From contig OX637288.1 of NCBI GenBank assembly GCA_951799445.1, positions 28,313,288 through 28,377,287 of the forward strand: DNA of 64,000 bases. Direction: 5' to 3'. Shown piece after piece: positions 35,632-48,040 of this stretch; positions within the stretch are counted from its first letter, which is position 1; every line of letters starts with the position of its first letter. Below the pieces are notes generated by a model that saw only the letters and a list, made by a program, of their open reading frames with translations, made no database searches and was not told where the DNA came from. The position numbers were made by a program, and so were the translations under genes. This stretch comes from Pseudisothecium myosuroides (Eukaryota; Streptophyta; Bryopsida; Hypnales; Lembophyllaceae).

Positions 35632-38600
35632 ATGGAGACGCGGAATTTTGGTTTCCTTGGACCATGGCGGGTTTATCTTCTATGGGCCACTGCGTGCACA
35701 ATCCTGCAGTTGCGATATGTCCTCTCGCTAAATGAAGAAGGGAAGTTGCTGCTGAATTGGAAGCAAGATTACTTGGTGGATGTAGACGACAGTATGAGCA
35801 ACTGGAATGCCTCGGACACCAGTCCTTGTTTCTGGAACGGTGTGCAATGTACACAGGGTTCCGTATCAGTGCTCGACTTCTCCCCCATCTCATTTTGCCA
35901 CCTCGCTGGGGATATCCACGCCCTCGCTTTCGGTTAGTGGCTGAATCCTCTGGAGTGGCCCTGTTGTATTACTGTACCTGTGGGTCTAAAGTTGCTGTCG
36001 TAATGAGGGAAGTGACTTGGGGGAATAGTGCTCTTACCTTTGCTGACATGGTGCGTGTTGACATGCAGCAAAGTTTGGCAACCTTACAACCTTGAATGTG
36101 GGAAACGCAAGTTTGAGCGGAAATTTCCCTGAAGATATCGTGAACTGCTCCAAGCTGGTGTACCTCAACCTCAGTTGGACCCTCGTCGGAGGGAATTTTC
36201 CAAATAACTTTCCTAAACTTCAGCATCTGCAAGTGCTGGATCTAACAAATGCGTACTTTGAGGGCACCGTGGAGAACAGATTTGATGAGCTCCAGGAGCT
36301 GCGAGTTCTGCGTCTTGGTTGGAACTACTTTGAAGGCCAGATGCCAGAGTCCATTCTTTCACTGACCAAGCTTGAGGAATTGACTTTGTCGCACAACAAT
36401 TGGAATGGTACACTGTCATTGGGCTTCTTCACCATTCCAAACCTGAAAGTTCTATGGTTAGGCTCAGACTTGGACGTAATGAACATGGTGCCATGGCCGA
36501 ATGTGAGCTTATGGGAGGGCTTGGAGGATCTTCGCCTGCACGGTGTGAATTTCCCACCATCTCTATTTCCGACAAGGCTATTGACTTTGACGAAGTTGAG
36601 GACTCTTGATCTTGAGAGGTGCCACATCATGGGCCCCATATCCTCTCTTGAGAGTTTGACGCATCTGGAAGAACTCCATCTGGGCAACAACTCGCTCAGC
36701 GGCCACATTCCAGACATGTTCGGAAGCATGCCAAACTTGACAGTATTGTGGCTTTATCAGAATCAGTTGACGGGGCCTCTTCCATCCTCTCTATTGCAGT
36801 GCAAAAGGCTTTGGCAACTTATTGCTTTTGAAAATGGCTTGAGTGGAGACTTGGCTGGCCTTGCAAATCTGAAGGGCAGCTTGACCTGGCTTGACATTGG
36901 GATCAACAACTTCAGTGGCGAGATTTTGGCCAGTCTGGGAAATCTGATGCTTCTCACACAGCTCACCCTAGGTACAAATAATCTCAGTGGCGAGATTCCG
37001 GCCAGTCTCGGAAATCTGACGCTTCTTACATATCTTGACCTGAGTGTAAATAATCTGATTGGACAAATTCCACCCATTTGGGGGACCTTGTCACTTCTCA
37101 CAAATCTGGACCTGAGCATAAATAATCTGAGTGGACAAATTCCACCCATCTTGGGAACCCTGTCGCTTCTCACATACCTCAACCTGGGTTCAAATAGTCT
37201 GAGTGGCCAGATCCCACCCAGTTTAGGGAGCCTGTCTTTTCTCAGTTCGCTCGATTTGAGTTTAAATGACTTAAGTGGACCGATTCCTCCTGAAATTGCC
37301 CATTTGGATCGGTTCTCTGAACTTCGTCTCCAGCGGAACCATCTGACTGGTGAAATCCCATATGATCTCGGAAGAAATACTCTGCTTCACTGGGTGGACT
37401 TGGGGCACAACCTTCTTGAAGGTGTTGTGCCTCCATATCTTTGTTGGGGCAACAATGTGAGTTTGCAATTCCTTGGATTATATGAAAACAGATTGAATGG
37501 TACGATTCCTCACACATATTCTAATTGCATGAACCTAAGCGTATTGCGATTAGATGGCAACCAGCTGGAGGGTCCTGTGCCAGCTGGCTTGTGGGGAGGC
37601 GCCAACTTGGTGAGGATGCAATTGAGCGGGAACCGTCTGAGTGGAAGTGTGGACGCCAACATCAGAAATGCAAAGTCTCTTTCCATTTTGTTTGTGCAAG
37701 ACAATCAATTTTCGGGCCCCATTCCTGCAGGGATTGGACAAACCAACTTGGTCAAGTTCCAGGCCAACTCCAATGGATTTAACGACACCCTCACTCCCTG
37801 GTTAGGAAACTTGTCGAGCTTGACGCAACTTGTATTGGGTGCCAATTCATTCCATGGTGCCATTCCTGCGAGCCTGGGCAATTGCTCTGAGCTTTTTCAG
37901 TTGGATCTTTCTGGAAACCATTTGGACGGCGCCATTCCTGACGAGTTGGTCCACCTCAACAAATTGAGCGTTTTGGATGTCTCGGAGAACAACCTCACGG
38001 GAACCATCCCTGCAGGCCTGTTCAACATGGTGAATTTGCAGTCGCTGAATGTGGCCTTCAACAACCTGTCAGGAGTGATCCCGACTGAGGGAAATGGTGC
38101 GGCGTTTGTGGCGGTGAACTTTACTGGAAATCCGCACTTGTGTTTGGAGGGCTTCTGTGCCACCAATTCACCTGCCGTTGCCTTGGCATCTCCAGGTGAC
38201 GGAAAACAGGCATGGATTGTAGTCGTGGGGGTCTTCGGTGCTGTGGCCGTTGTGCTGTTTGTGGTGCTGGTTCTGTTTTTTAGGAGATGCAAGAGCAAGT
38301 CCAGTAAAGATGTAGACACGGTTGCTGACGAAGACATGTGGTCGTTGACGTCGTTTACGGACAAGATCTTTCTTGACCATGAGGTGACAGCCCTAGATGA
38401 AGAGAATGTGATCGGAGCTGGCGGTTCAGGGAAAGTGTACAAGGTGACACTCAGCAACGGCGAGACGGTGTCTGTGAAGAAACTGTGGAATGTGACGAAA
38501 GAGGAGAGTAGCAAGGGCCACGGCTTCGAAACTGAGGTTAGCACGGGTTCACCGATTCTCTCCAATGCATTTGTTGTAGCTGTGGATCTAGATTTTACAA

Positions 38601-39823
38601 GCCGGATTCTGATGTTTCGTTGGGACCCTGCTCAGGTGAGGACGCTCTCAAGTCTCCACCACCAGCACATTGTGAAGCTTTTGTGCTGCTGTACAAATCG
38701 GGACTGCAACCTGCTGGTGTACGAATACATGCCCAAGGGCAGCTTGGGAGATGTCTTGCACGGCACCAGGGCAGAGACACCTCCGTGGGAAATTCGGTAC
38801 AAGATTGCTGTGGGAGCAGCCATGGTGCGTCCCCTGCTCCTAGAAACTCGAAATTCACCTCTCATGATCGCCATGTTCTCCAAAATAGCAAGATTTCCAG
38901 GAAGTGGCACTTTAGAGCTCTAGACGCTCGTCAAAACCGCTCTGATCTTTACCAATTCAAGTTCTTAGTGCTTTGTGCACTTGATTTTACAATTGAAACG
39001 CCTCTCTTGAACATGGTGACTTAGAAAATATGAAAATCATTCTGGTTGACAATTTGTGTTTCCAAATCGTTTCGGTGTGACAAGTAGAATTGGGTGTTCG
39101 GTGTGATGGCAGGGACTTCGATTTTTGCACCACGAGTGCACACCCCAAATCTTACATCGAGACATCAAGTCCAACAACATTCTGCTGGACTTGGATTTTG
39201 AGGCGTACCTAACGGATTTTGGCATAGCCAAGATTGTTGATACTGCAGCATCGCATACCTTGTCCACAATTGCCGGCTCTCTGGGCTACATGGCTCCAGG
39301 TGATGTGCTTTGGTCTCAATTGATCTCTGTTTGACTAGTTCATGGAACTGTAGTAACGCTGTCACACAGTCGGTGATTTAATTTTATCCCGCAAGTCTCA
39401 CTGGGATTCCTTGTGATTGGAACGACCATTGCAGAGTATAGCTTCAGTGCCCGAGTGAATGAGAAAATCGATATCTACAGCTTTGGCGTTGTGCTGCTGG
39501 AGTTGGTGACTGGGAAACGTGCCATTGACCCAAGCATATACGGAGAAGCTGGAACCAACCTAGTGCACTGGGTTACCGAGAAGGTGCAAACTCCCGAAGG
39601 TGAGTACGAGATCTTGGACCCGAACTGTGAGAGAAGCTCCCAGGCAGACATGATTGCACTCTTGCGAATCGGCATTTTGTGCACTAGTTTCATGCCTGCG
39701 AGACGACCGTCCATGCGGGATGTTGTGACCTTGCTGGCAGACATTAGTCCGAAGTCTTGCGTGAATTCAGACCTGGACAAAGATGGATCTGAGGAGGGCT
39801 TCCATGATTCCTTGGAGAAGTAG
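35632..39823 (+). CDS. Leucine-rich repeat receptor-like kinase, subfamily XI-like
   Basis: Coding exons: 35632-35932, 36069-38536, 38636-38824, 39113-39299, 39435-39823. They give 1177 residues with consistent phases. The N-terminus has a hydrophobic segment (about 12-32, signal anchor or peptide) and the LRR cap C66-FWNGVQ-C73. A long array of 24-residue plant-type LRRs (LxxLxLxxNxLxGxIP) follows to about residue 780, then a transmembrane helix (about 815-838) and basic stop-transfer residues. The cytoplasmic kinase is complete: glycine loop [12 protein letters not shown] (about 882), Lys904 in [16 protein letters not shown] (Asp1003), DFG (1021), APEYSF and [16 protein letters not shown]. 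Such proteins sit in the plasma membrane and bind peptide or hormone-like ligands. The kinase resembles the HAESA/CEPR/PXY group, but the ligand cannot be read from sequence. Five LRRs at 36932-37291 are recent tandem copies. The first intron join (35932/36069) is the least certain. Confidence 0.9.
36932..37291 (+). repeat. Five near-identical 72-bp LRR units inside the receptor kinase
   Basis: The units SLGNLMLL.., SLGNLTLL.., IWGTLSLL.., ILGTLSLL.. and SLGSLSFL.. share long identical nucleotide stretches (for example AATAATCTGAGTGGACAAAT and TTCTCACA), far beyond the normal LRR consensus. This points to recent unequal exchange within the exon. Confidence 0.85.
38537..38635 (+). other. 99-nt intron of the receptor kinase that is open in frame
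   Basis: The intron lies between GAG and GTGAGG with GT..AG borders, has a length divisible by three, and contains no stop, so transcripts keeping it would encode 33 extra residues. The insertion would fall right after GFETE in the kinase N-lobe, at the alpha-C helix, and would probably alter activity. Splicing out restores the family consensus ([20 protein letters not shown]), so I treat it as an intron. Confidence 0.75.
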
Positions 39824-41109
39824 ACCTTGGGTATTATAGCAATTTGAAGTTGGGTCAAAAGTTCAAAAGGCATTGAACTTTTCATGGAAGTATTGAATTC
39901 CAAGCCATTCTTGTGCAAGATCTTAATTCAATGGAGAGGGCAAGGTAGTTGCTCACGTGGTCTCGTATATAATGATGTAAATTCATAGAGATGGTAAGGT
40001 AGTTGCTCAGTCTCCTAGATAAAGCATATGTGTGAGTTTGCATCTATTGCAACTTGTTGCTTTTTGTTTTTTTCCTTGATTGTACTTACCAACCACTTTT
40101 CACTTGTTTTGCACTTGAGAAGGTGCATTGCACATTGATTGTAGAAGCATTTGATTGGAACATGCATTAAAAAATTTGTTGCCAATGCCTTAATACTTTC
40201 ATTACAACTAAAAAGGACTAGTACTATTGGATGGAGGGAGTATGTTGCTTTAAACCTAGTAACCCTTGCTAGTCATCGTAACATACTTCTAATTGTCTTC
40301 TAGTGCATTGATAATGTTGGGCCACTCTTTGATCCTATATTGTTGCCGTGGACACTAAATGTCCAATGGATTACAGAGAATACTTTCATGTAAGATAGTA
40401 TAATTGTTCATCCTTCAAATTTTGTACTAAAAGGGGACACTTTATACTACAATTTGACCTCCAAAGAGTACTTTTGATTTTATCAAAATAGATGATTCAC
40501 ATTATACTAGAAGGGATGATTTCCAAAGAGACCAGCTCGTCTTTACAGAGATAAGTTGTCTTTTTTTACTACAATGAAAATAAGCAACACTACTTCTTCC
40601 ATAATCTTCGTGGCATGAAACATTCTTTTTCTATAATGAAATTATATAAACTTTTATGCAATAGTATACACATCCAATTGCCTTTTCATCTTCCATAAAC
40701 TGACATTTAAAGTAGACTCTTTACAATATGCACTCTACTAATACTTTGAACAAGATCAAAATTAAAATATGTATTATCCATTATTTTCTTTTCCTATTGA
40801 TGCTTTGTTTTACATATTCCTTTATTGCCTCATACTTACATTTACTATGGTAGAAGCACCTAATTATATTATGCTCCATTCTCCAACATGTAAAAAATAC
40901 AATCCCAAATAAACACTTCTATGATTCAAAACTACAACTTTTCAAAAGCAACCAATGACAAGTGAGACATTTCATGCTTTAAAGGTATAGGCTACCTCAA
41001 CTTTGAAAGCACCAAAGGATTACAAAACCACTTAGAATACAATTTTCTTCCTTGCACTAATATAGTCATCAATTTTGGGGGGCATTTAATCTTTGAAGCA
41101 CTAAGAATA
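39824..41109. other. 3' flank of the receptor kinase and AT-rich intergenic DNA
   Basis: The first part probably contains the 3' UTR. A second copy of repeat family C lies at 40370-40545. A lone TGGATGGAGGGAGTA at about 40230-40246 resembles one decayed Stowaway end. No gene seen. Confidence 0.45.
40370..40545 (+). repeat. Repeat family C, copy 2
   Basis: Aligns with 29940-30126 through a TTCATCCTTCAAATTTTGT block, a TTTGACCTCCAAAGAGT block and a GATGATTTCCA block. The right terminus is decayed. Confidence 0.45.
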
Positions 41110-41350
41110 GAAAAAGTGGCACTTGTATGTATTCTTACTTTATTTATTGAATTCTCTACATATAAAATTGAAATAGGTAAAGCCATTTTAGAAAAAATGA
41201 CCCTTGTATGTATTTTTACTTTATTTATTGAATTTTGTACATATAAAACTCAAATAGGTCAAGCCATTAAGAAAAAGTGGCACTTGTATGTTTTCCTACT
41301 TTATTTATTGAGTTTACTACATATAAAATTGAAATAGCTCAAGCCATTTT
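41110..41350 (+). repeat. Tandem repeat, about 80 bp x 3
   Basis: Units begin at 41110, 41191 and 41271 with GAAAAA.TG.C.CTTGTATG and contain TTTATTTATTGA.TT..C.ACATATAAAA and AAATAG.T.AAGCCATT. The unit length is not a multiple of three and composition is not coding, although a frame runs through it by chance. Confidence 0.85.
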
Positions 41351-44300
41351 ACAAAAGGGAGTGGAAAGAAGTATAGTTGGGTACATGAACCTTACTAAAT
41401 TTTGCATCCTACTGAGATTAGGTCAATTTTGGGAGGCCCGTGTGCACTCAAAAATGAACAGAATTTCAAATTTCAAATTGCGTTGGAATCACGCTGAAGT
41501 CTATTTTATCATCATTACAAACACACATATGTATTTGAAAATCCTACAAAGAATTTGATGTTTTCTATACATCATGTACTATCTAGTGTTGCCAACATTT
41601 GTGAAAGTTACAACTTGTATTCAAAGGTACATATAAGAAATGAACCTTCACAATTGCTTAAGAGATACTTGATAACATACCACTTGAATTGCTTGTATGA
41701 TTTCTTGCTTGTTCTTCACCCCATTGCAAAAAAACTGACTATCTTCCAAAAGTTCTCTTTGAAATGGTAGATAGTGTATAAAAGAAATTCAAATTGTTGT
41801 ATGATTTGATATTATTCATTTATCAGTTGTTATGAAGTTGAAGTGCACTTCATTGCAATTCCAATGCAATTTGCGATTCCAAAATCAGTTCATTTTTGAG
41901 CATGCTAGAGCTTCCTAAAGTTGATGAACTTTCTAGAGAACACTGACTGGAAAATTCGTAAGGTTCCTGTACCCGACTGTACATGTCATCTTACTAGATA
42001 ATTTTACAAGCTTTTAAAATTGCAATTATGAAACCAATTTATTTCATAGGGTTCCAAAGTACTAGTTATAAGTGGCATTTTCAATTAAGTATGAACAACT
42101 AAAAGTAGCCTTCCTAAAATACACCACCCAAATCTTCACAACCAAACTCAAAAAGACAATTATCACTTCGGCAAGAAGAAGTCACAAATGTTACTAGAGC
42201 TCAAGATGACCACATTGAACTTGTACCAATATTGAAAATAGGATGCTTTTAGAGCCCTGTGTGATTCAAAATTCAAAATTCACAACTAATTCCTCAAGAA
42301 TCCGACCATGAATACTCGAAACATGAAACAGCTTGCAATAGATTCAAATTTTCTTTTCCTCTCGAGAATATTTTATTGAAATATTTCAGGAAGTTTAAGA
42401 CTCCCAGAAATTGAAATCAGCTCTTAAATGGTTGCTCTTCCTACCTTTAACACAAATTTCCCATTAAAAGAAAAATTTACAAGCTCAAGATTCTTCGCAT
42501 ATCTAGAGTGAATGCTTTTGTAATATTTTGGGACACCGGAACAAACGCAAAGCAAACTGATTGATGCATGACTGTAGCGAGAAGACCTTAGTCCATAGGA
42601 CCAACACTATGCGATGGTTAACAACAGGCCTGCAGGACAAAACATAGAACGTACATCAGACACAAATTTACTTGTTTGTAGATTAAGGAACCCTGTGCTG
42701 CTGGCTCAAAGTCTTCCTTGAATGTCGCCACCACAAATCCCCATGGCCACACTAGAGAATCCCTGAAGCACAGAGTCATCAACACGAGCTAGAAAGTGTC
42801 TTGGAGGATTTGACCCATGAAGTCAGAACATGTAAAAAAAACAATAAAATAGTCAACATTAGAAAATAACAGCTAAAATCACGTTGGGTAATGACAACAC
42901 CAGATGACAATAGAAGAGCAGAGAAGAAACACATGAACTACCATAACATAATAGATAAAGTAGGGTTAACCAGTTTCAATGCCACTCAGAGTTGATAAAA
43001 TATTCCCAAACCATCTTTAGCAACTGGAAAACTTTGGGTAAAAGAAATCCTTCTCCAGAGCTTGTGCTTGAGGTCTGTTGAAATACCTGCTGCAGCTGTC
43101 AAATGCAGCATGAACTGATCGCTAGCTCGCACTTACCCCCAGCTAGTCAAGAACATAAACACGCCGGGCTGTCCCCCATGAGTAAACAGGGTGCTTCTTG
43201 CTGGGATGAGGGGCTGCTACAGTATGTGCACATGCATGCACATCCGATTAGTAAATGGAGTGCTCTATCCTCATACACAAAAGCAATGGCGAAATACAGA
43301 GATCCAAAACGTCCTAGAGACTGGTGGATTTGTATCAATGCCTCCAAAATACAGTAATAGAATGAGACCCGTTCTCTAGACAATAAATGCTTGTACAGTG
43401 TCACTGTCATGAACTACATAGAAGTAGCACACAACGGCATGTTTATCTGTGAAGTACAATTATAAGTAAAGAGAGAGATAAAAATTCACCAAGTCTACTC
43501 TTGCAGCTATATAATTTTATGATTTCTTGTTACTTTAAACCTACCACAATGCATTTCCAAGCAGTTCCAATTTGACTATATATCTACGAGTCCACAAATT
43601 CCTACTAAGCACCCATTCTAGCGCTCCACTAACACTGAACGTGAGTCCAGGAACCGACCGTAAAATTGTCGACAGAGCCCATCCAATTCAGCTTGTAGCA
43701 AGAACTCCTCTCCCCATGTTCCTTGTTCTGTGTGAGGCTGTTTCTGCCAATTGAAGCTGCTGAAAATCAGTCCGTCCAAAACAGCACCATTTAGGGAGAT
43801 GAAACAAAGGTACAGCTGAAAATTAGCCATCAGTACAGGAGCCTATGCTATGATTATGAAACAGCATGCATGCATGCCTTACTTGAACAGAAGAAACAAA
43901 GTTCTTCTACTAACGCATAATCCACAGAATAGTTCCCATGAAATTCTTCTCAAACATTTTGCCGACGATGATGCTGATGCCGATCATTCTCTCTGGCCAG
44001 TTGAAACTCCCGCTCTGTAGAGAAAATCAACAGAACGAAGAACTCCGTGAGATTTATAGGTCTCTAGAAAACCACATAATTTACAGAAGTTGGTGAAAAC
44101 CACCAGTAAAAGAAAAAGAAATTGTCCTCCAGTAGCTGCTGACTCTTTGCAAATTAAAACGTCTTCTTCTGAATCAAACTGAAATCACAATGCAGTACTG
44201 CTGATGAGCAGTAAATGATCAACTCCTCACCTCGAGAAATTGCGCTATGCCGAATCTTCTCCCCGTGACCTGAAACGTAAGAAAGTGAATACGCAGGTTA

Positions 44301-44929
44301 GAGTAAACGCTCAGAATGCACAAACTTTAAATTAGTTTGTACTTCGCAATAAACGCATCACCCATATATGCACACACCTTCCAGGGCAGGATTAATATTA
44401 GCCACAGAAACAGTATATCAATATTCCCTACCAGAACAGCTGTTGAACGGCCTCACATTATCTATGTAGACAGGTAGCCTCGAGAGCATCATGGAACACA
44501 TCAGCATTTACAATATGCCTGCAAAAGCGTGCACATGGAGCGCTTGCACGGATAGCAAAGGCCATTCAACAGCTGCTGGTCGGCAGAAAGAACTGTCAGG
44601 CACATATCACAAACCTAATATCAACTTCTGAACAACGTCGCAAGAATTATAACTCGAATTATAATGTCCGACACATCAATCACTACTGAATGCTGATGAC
44701 AAAAACAACATAGAAGCTCGTGAGATTGAACATGCATTAAGTAGGCCCACATGAAGAATTTCGAATATTGGCAACAACAACCGCTAAAACAGACAAAGCT
44801 TACAATTACAACTAAAATTAAATCTGCCGCAAGCGATCTTATTGACGAAGTAATTAAAAATTTGTCGAACGCACCAAAGGCACACAATTCTACCCAATAA
44901 ATAATTTGATCCAAAGAAGGAATACGACC
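41351..44929. other. Intergenic DNA downstream of the cyclin L gene, no gene seen
   Basis: From about 42500 the composition is more transcript-like, so spliced 3' UTR of the minus-strand cyclin L gene may reach here, but I see no coding exon. A GCATGCATGCATGC run sits at about 43864-43877. Confidence 0.4.
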
Positions 44930-47347
44930 TCATTTCTTCAATATGTCACGAATTTGGTCTAGGGGTTCACCTGTGTCCCTGCCTCTTTCCTTCCGGCGGT
45001 AATCCCTGTCCTTCGCGTTCTCTCGATCTTCACGTTCTCGTTCCTTGTCTCTCCTATCCCTGTCGCGGTTCCTACCTCGTGCCCTTTCTCGTTCAGCATC
45101 GTGACCCCGCCCACTGTCACGAGACTCATGGGGCCTTTGTCTGTACATGTCCTTATCCCTAATCTTATCCCCTGCTTCACCTTCCCTATGATGGACAGTT
45201 TTTTCCTTTCCTACACCAGGGTCATCCCTCAACTCACCATTAGCATTTGAGTTTTGGACTTCGTCAATATCACGACTCCTATCTTTAATTGCTGTAGATT
45301 TCAAGTTATCTACAGGCGTTTTCAAAGCTGGTTCCTTCTGTGTGGCAGCATCTGAACTTGTTGTGGTCGGTACCTGCTCAGAAGTGGATCCATTCACCAT
45401 AGTCTTGATCAGTCGTTCCTGCAACACATAGGCCCACCTTAGAAGGAGAGTTTTTATGTAGAAACCAGTATTGCAATGTAGCTAAGACTATGGGCAAATA
45501 CAGGATAGTAAAAGCTAGACGAGGATGAAAATACCTGTCCTTCACTAGGAATATCCCACGCTTTGCTGGTCAACACAAATGACTTGCTGTCCCTTTCGAC
45601 TTCAACATAATGCCCTTTCGGTTGTGTGTACAACTCTGCAAGGACCTTACAGACTGCTTCAATGTCGCTCCATTTGGCATCAAACACTTCCCACCACCTG
45701 TCAGGCAACGGCACTTGAAATTTCCGAGCTGCGGCGTAAACAACTCCACAAGCAACAACTTCGCTTTTGAAGCGCACGCAGAGTGTGGTGCGTAAGCTGC
45801 ATCAAACGAAACAAGGTGCATCAGCTCTTGCATGAACAACTCAAGTGATACAGCTTCGTGACACCGTCTCAAAGCATGATCCTATGCTGCAACACACAGA
45901 ACACATAAATTATCAGCCCTGACAATAATGACCGAAAGTCATAACCGAACGCAAACCCACTGATCAACTAGGAACTATTACAAATGTAAACATTACACAC
46001 GTTACGAACACATCAAATGCAATTATTACATAGTATCACAACGAAACACTAAAGATATTCTAAAGGAACCATGCACAGGGCTACGAACATTGCTGTACCT
46101 GTCATTCGCAAGGCTCCACGCCACTTGCATCAGGTCTGAAGGAGCATCAAGCACCATCAAATAGCTTATGATGAACTTGTGAGGATGCTCTACGTGACAG
46201 ATAAACCCCATCTCCTTCAGAAGGTGTCGCTCCGTCCTAATCAAGTCGGTCTTCATTTCCTCATACTTCTGCAGTTTCAAGGTCCACGTTAATACCACCA
46301 AAGTCAAGCCCGACCTGAAAAGTAGCAAAAATTAAGTGAGGCAGGAGAGGTGGGGATACGAAAGGATTAAAGGATTACCTGTGATGCTATCTCCAAGAAC
46401 TCAAGGGGGAGGTTTCCCCGTCTCTGCTCCATACGATTGAACACTTGCAACACTTCATGAATTTTCCGAGGGCTTTCTTCAAGTTTAGCTGCTAGCCATA
46501 CACAACTGGCTGCCACTCTCTGCAATTCCTAACTCCAGTAAGATAAGCCGTAACAAAGAATATTCAATATTCAGTAACACTCCATACCCAGAAACTCTCA
46601 GTAATATGGCTCACTCACATCCACTGAAACAGTTGCGCACATTCAACCAAATACTATATTTACTGGCGGCTTCTCGAATCTACCCTAAGTAACCAAAAAT
46701 AATGACACGACCAAGTCAAACGCCGATCATGAGAAAACAAAACACCTGAAATGACAAAAACAATTGTTCAAGCTCATCCATTTTGCAACCCCTAGACGAG
46801 GGCATCAAATTCCATGAAAAACTCCGAACATCTGATTTTGAACCCTAATTGGTCGAAGAGAGGATCACTCACCTTCACGAAGAATCGTGCAAAGGACTTT
46901 TTGCAATAAAATCGATGAAATAGAACCTGGCCCGTCGCCATCACCGCTTGAGGCCTGCAGATAAGTGATTACGAAAATCAGTTCCAGAACCTGCCGCTGA
47001 ATACAAGGAGAAAAAAAATGCTTCTGCACTCCTAGCATAAACCGCAACGCGTCTACGACATCAACAAAACCCTAAAAAGCTGAAACCCGATGAAACCCTA
47101 AAGACTGAACGCTGCACCGAAAGAAAGAAAATAAGGACGTGCTCAAATTCATTCCAAAAAAAACTTCCAACGCAAGGAGAAATGCGAGCACGTACAATCC
47201 CAAGAGGATGCCGCTCTCCTGCACGAGGTCACAGCCAAACCGACGCAGGGTGGACTCCGTCTTCTCATCAATGCCATCTTTCCGCGACGGCGAGTTCGCA
47301 AGCTGCTCCTCCGTCACATAAAAGGTGTCGAGAGCAGTATAGATCAT
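44930..47347 (-). CDS. Cyclin L (cyclin-L1-1 type) with an Arg/Asp/Glu-rich tail
   Basis: Coding exons in transcript order: 47347-47196, 46954-46873, 46519-46379, 46268-46099, 45796-45535, 45418-44930. All are GT..AG with matching phases and give 431 residues (Arabidopsis CYCL1 is 416). It opens MIYTALDTFYVTEEQLANSP and SRKDGIDEKTE, typical of cyclin L. The two cyclin folds follow: PQAVMATGQVLFHRFYCKKS, VAASCVWLAAKLEESPRK, TERHLLKEMGFICHVEHPHK, LCVRFKSEVVACGVVYAAAR. The last 100 residues are rich in RD/RE/RG pairs (RERARGRNRDRDRRDKERER), the counterpart of the RS tail of this family. Cyclin L pairs with CDK10/11-type kinases in the nucleus and works in transcription and pre-mRNA splicing; in Arabidopsis (MOS12) it affects immune-receptor splicing. 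No key region is missing. Confidence 0.95.
47067..47101. promoter_or_regulatory. Two telo-boxes in the first intron of cyclin L
   Basis: AAACCCTAA occurs at 47067-47075 and 47093-47101, inside intron 1 about 250-280 bases downstream of the start codon of the minus-strand gene. First-intron and leader positions are common for this motif in plant growth-linked genes. Function is inferred. Confidence 0.4.
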
Positions 47348-47853
47348 TTATGCGACGGCTGCAGACCCTATCCGGAGCCCCAAAATCGTCCAAAAACCCT
47401 GTCTGCCGCTACAACACCATGAAAGAGGCTCTCCGCGAACCCCCCGCGACTACGTGATGTCGGAATACAGAAAAAAAAACTGATGGAGTGCAAGCGAGAA
47501 GAGATGCGCAAACATGCACGACTGACGATTGAAGAGAGCTACCAAAACGGGGACAACGTCGTGAAAGCGGCAGGACAAATCTCCGGATACTAACCGGAAG
47601 ATGCACGCGGGGGAGACAATAATAAGCTTCGCCTACCACCCACACTAGGTTTGTATTTAGTGTGTTTAGTGTATTCGCTGGACACCTTCACCTCGTAAAG
47701 GTCGCGAGAGCCCTATTAATGATCAAACAGCTCTCTCGAATAGAGGGGAACGGATGAATTTCATTCGACTTTGGGCGGCGAACTGGATTTCTAGTGAGGA
47801 ATGGATGATCTTTTTGCGTGGCCTGTACTGTGGGACGAACGGATTTCATTCAG
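47348..47853. other. 5' flank of cyclin L
   Basis: Moderate GC with no coding frame consistent with a gene. It probably contains the leader and promoter of cyclin L, read on the minus strand. Confidence 0.4.
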
Positions 47854-48040
47854 ACTAGTGTGCCCTGTGCCGTTGCCATAATCAAATCAAAAAGTAAATC
47901 AAAAAGTAAAAATAATTTTCTAAATTTTTAACTCATAAGAACTTTCACATCCTAGGTCCAAACGCCACGAAACAAAGCCCGTGCACCTTTCCTTACCGAG
48001 GACTTTGGGCTTTTCCTTTCCGACAATACAAAGGACGCAA
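47854..48040 (-). repeat. Solo copy of repeat family D, reverse orientation
   Basis: The reverse complement reads through the same landmarks as the array at the right edge: GGTGCACGGGCTTTGTTT, CGTGGCGTTTGGACCTA, GATGTGAAAGTT, and GGCAACGGCACAGGGCACAC. It is roughly 14 kb from the array, so family D is dispersed as well as tandem. Confidence 0.65.

Noticed and set aside
41116..41337. Hydrophobic 73-codon frame across the 80-bp tandem repeat
   Set aside because: The unit length is not a multiple of three and composition is non-coding, so the frame is a by-product of the repeat.
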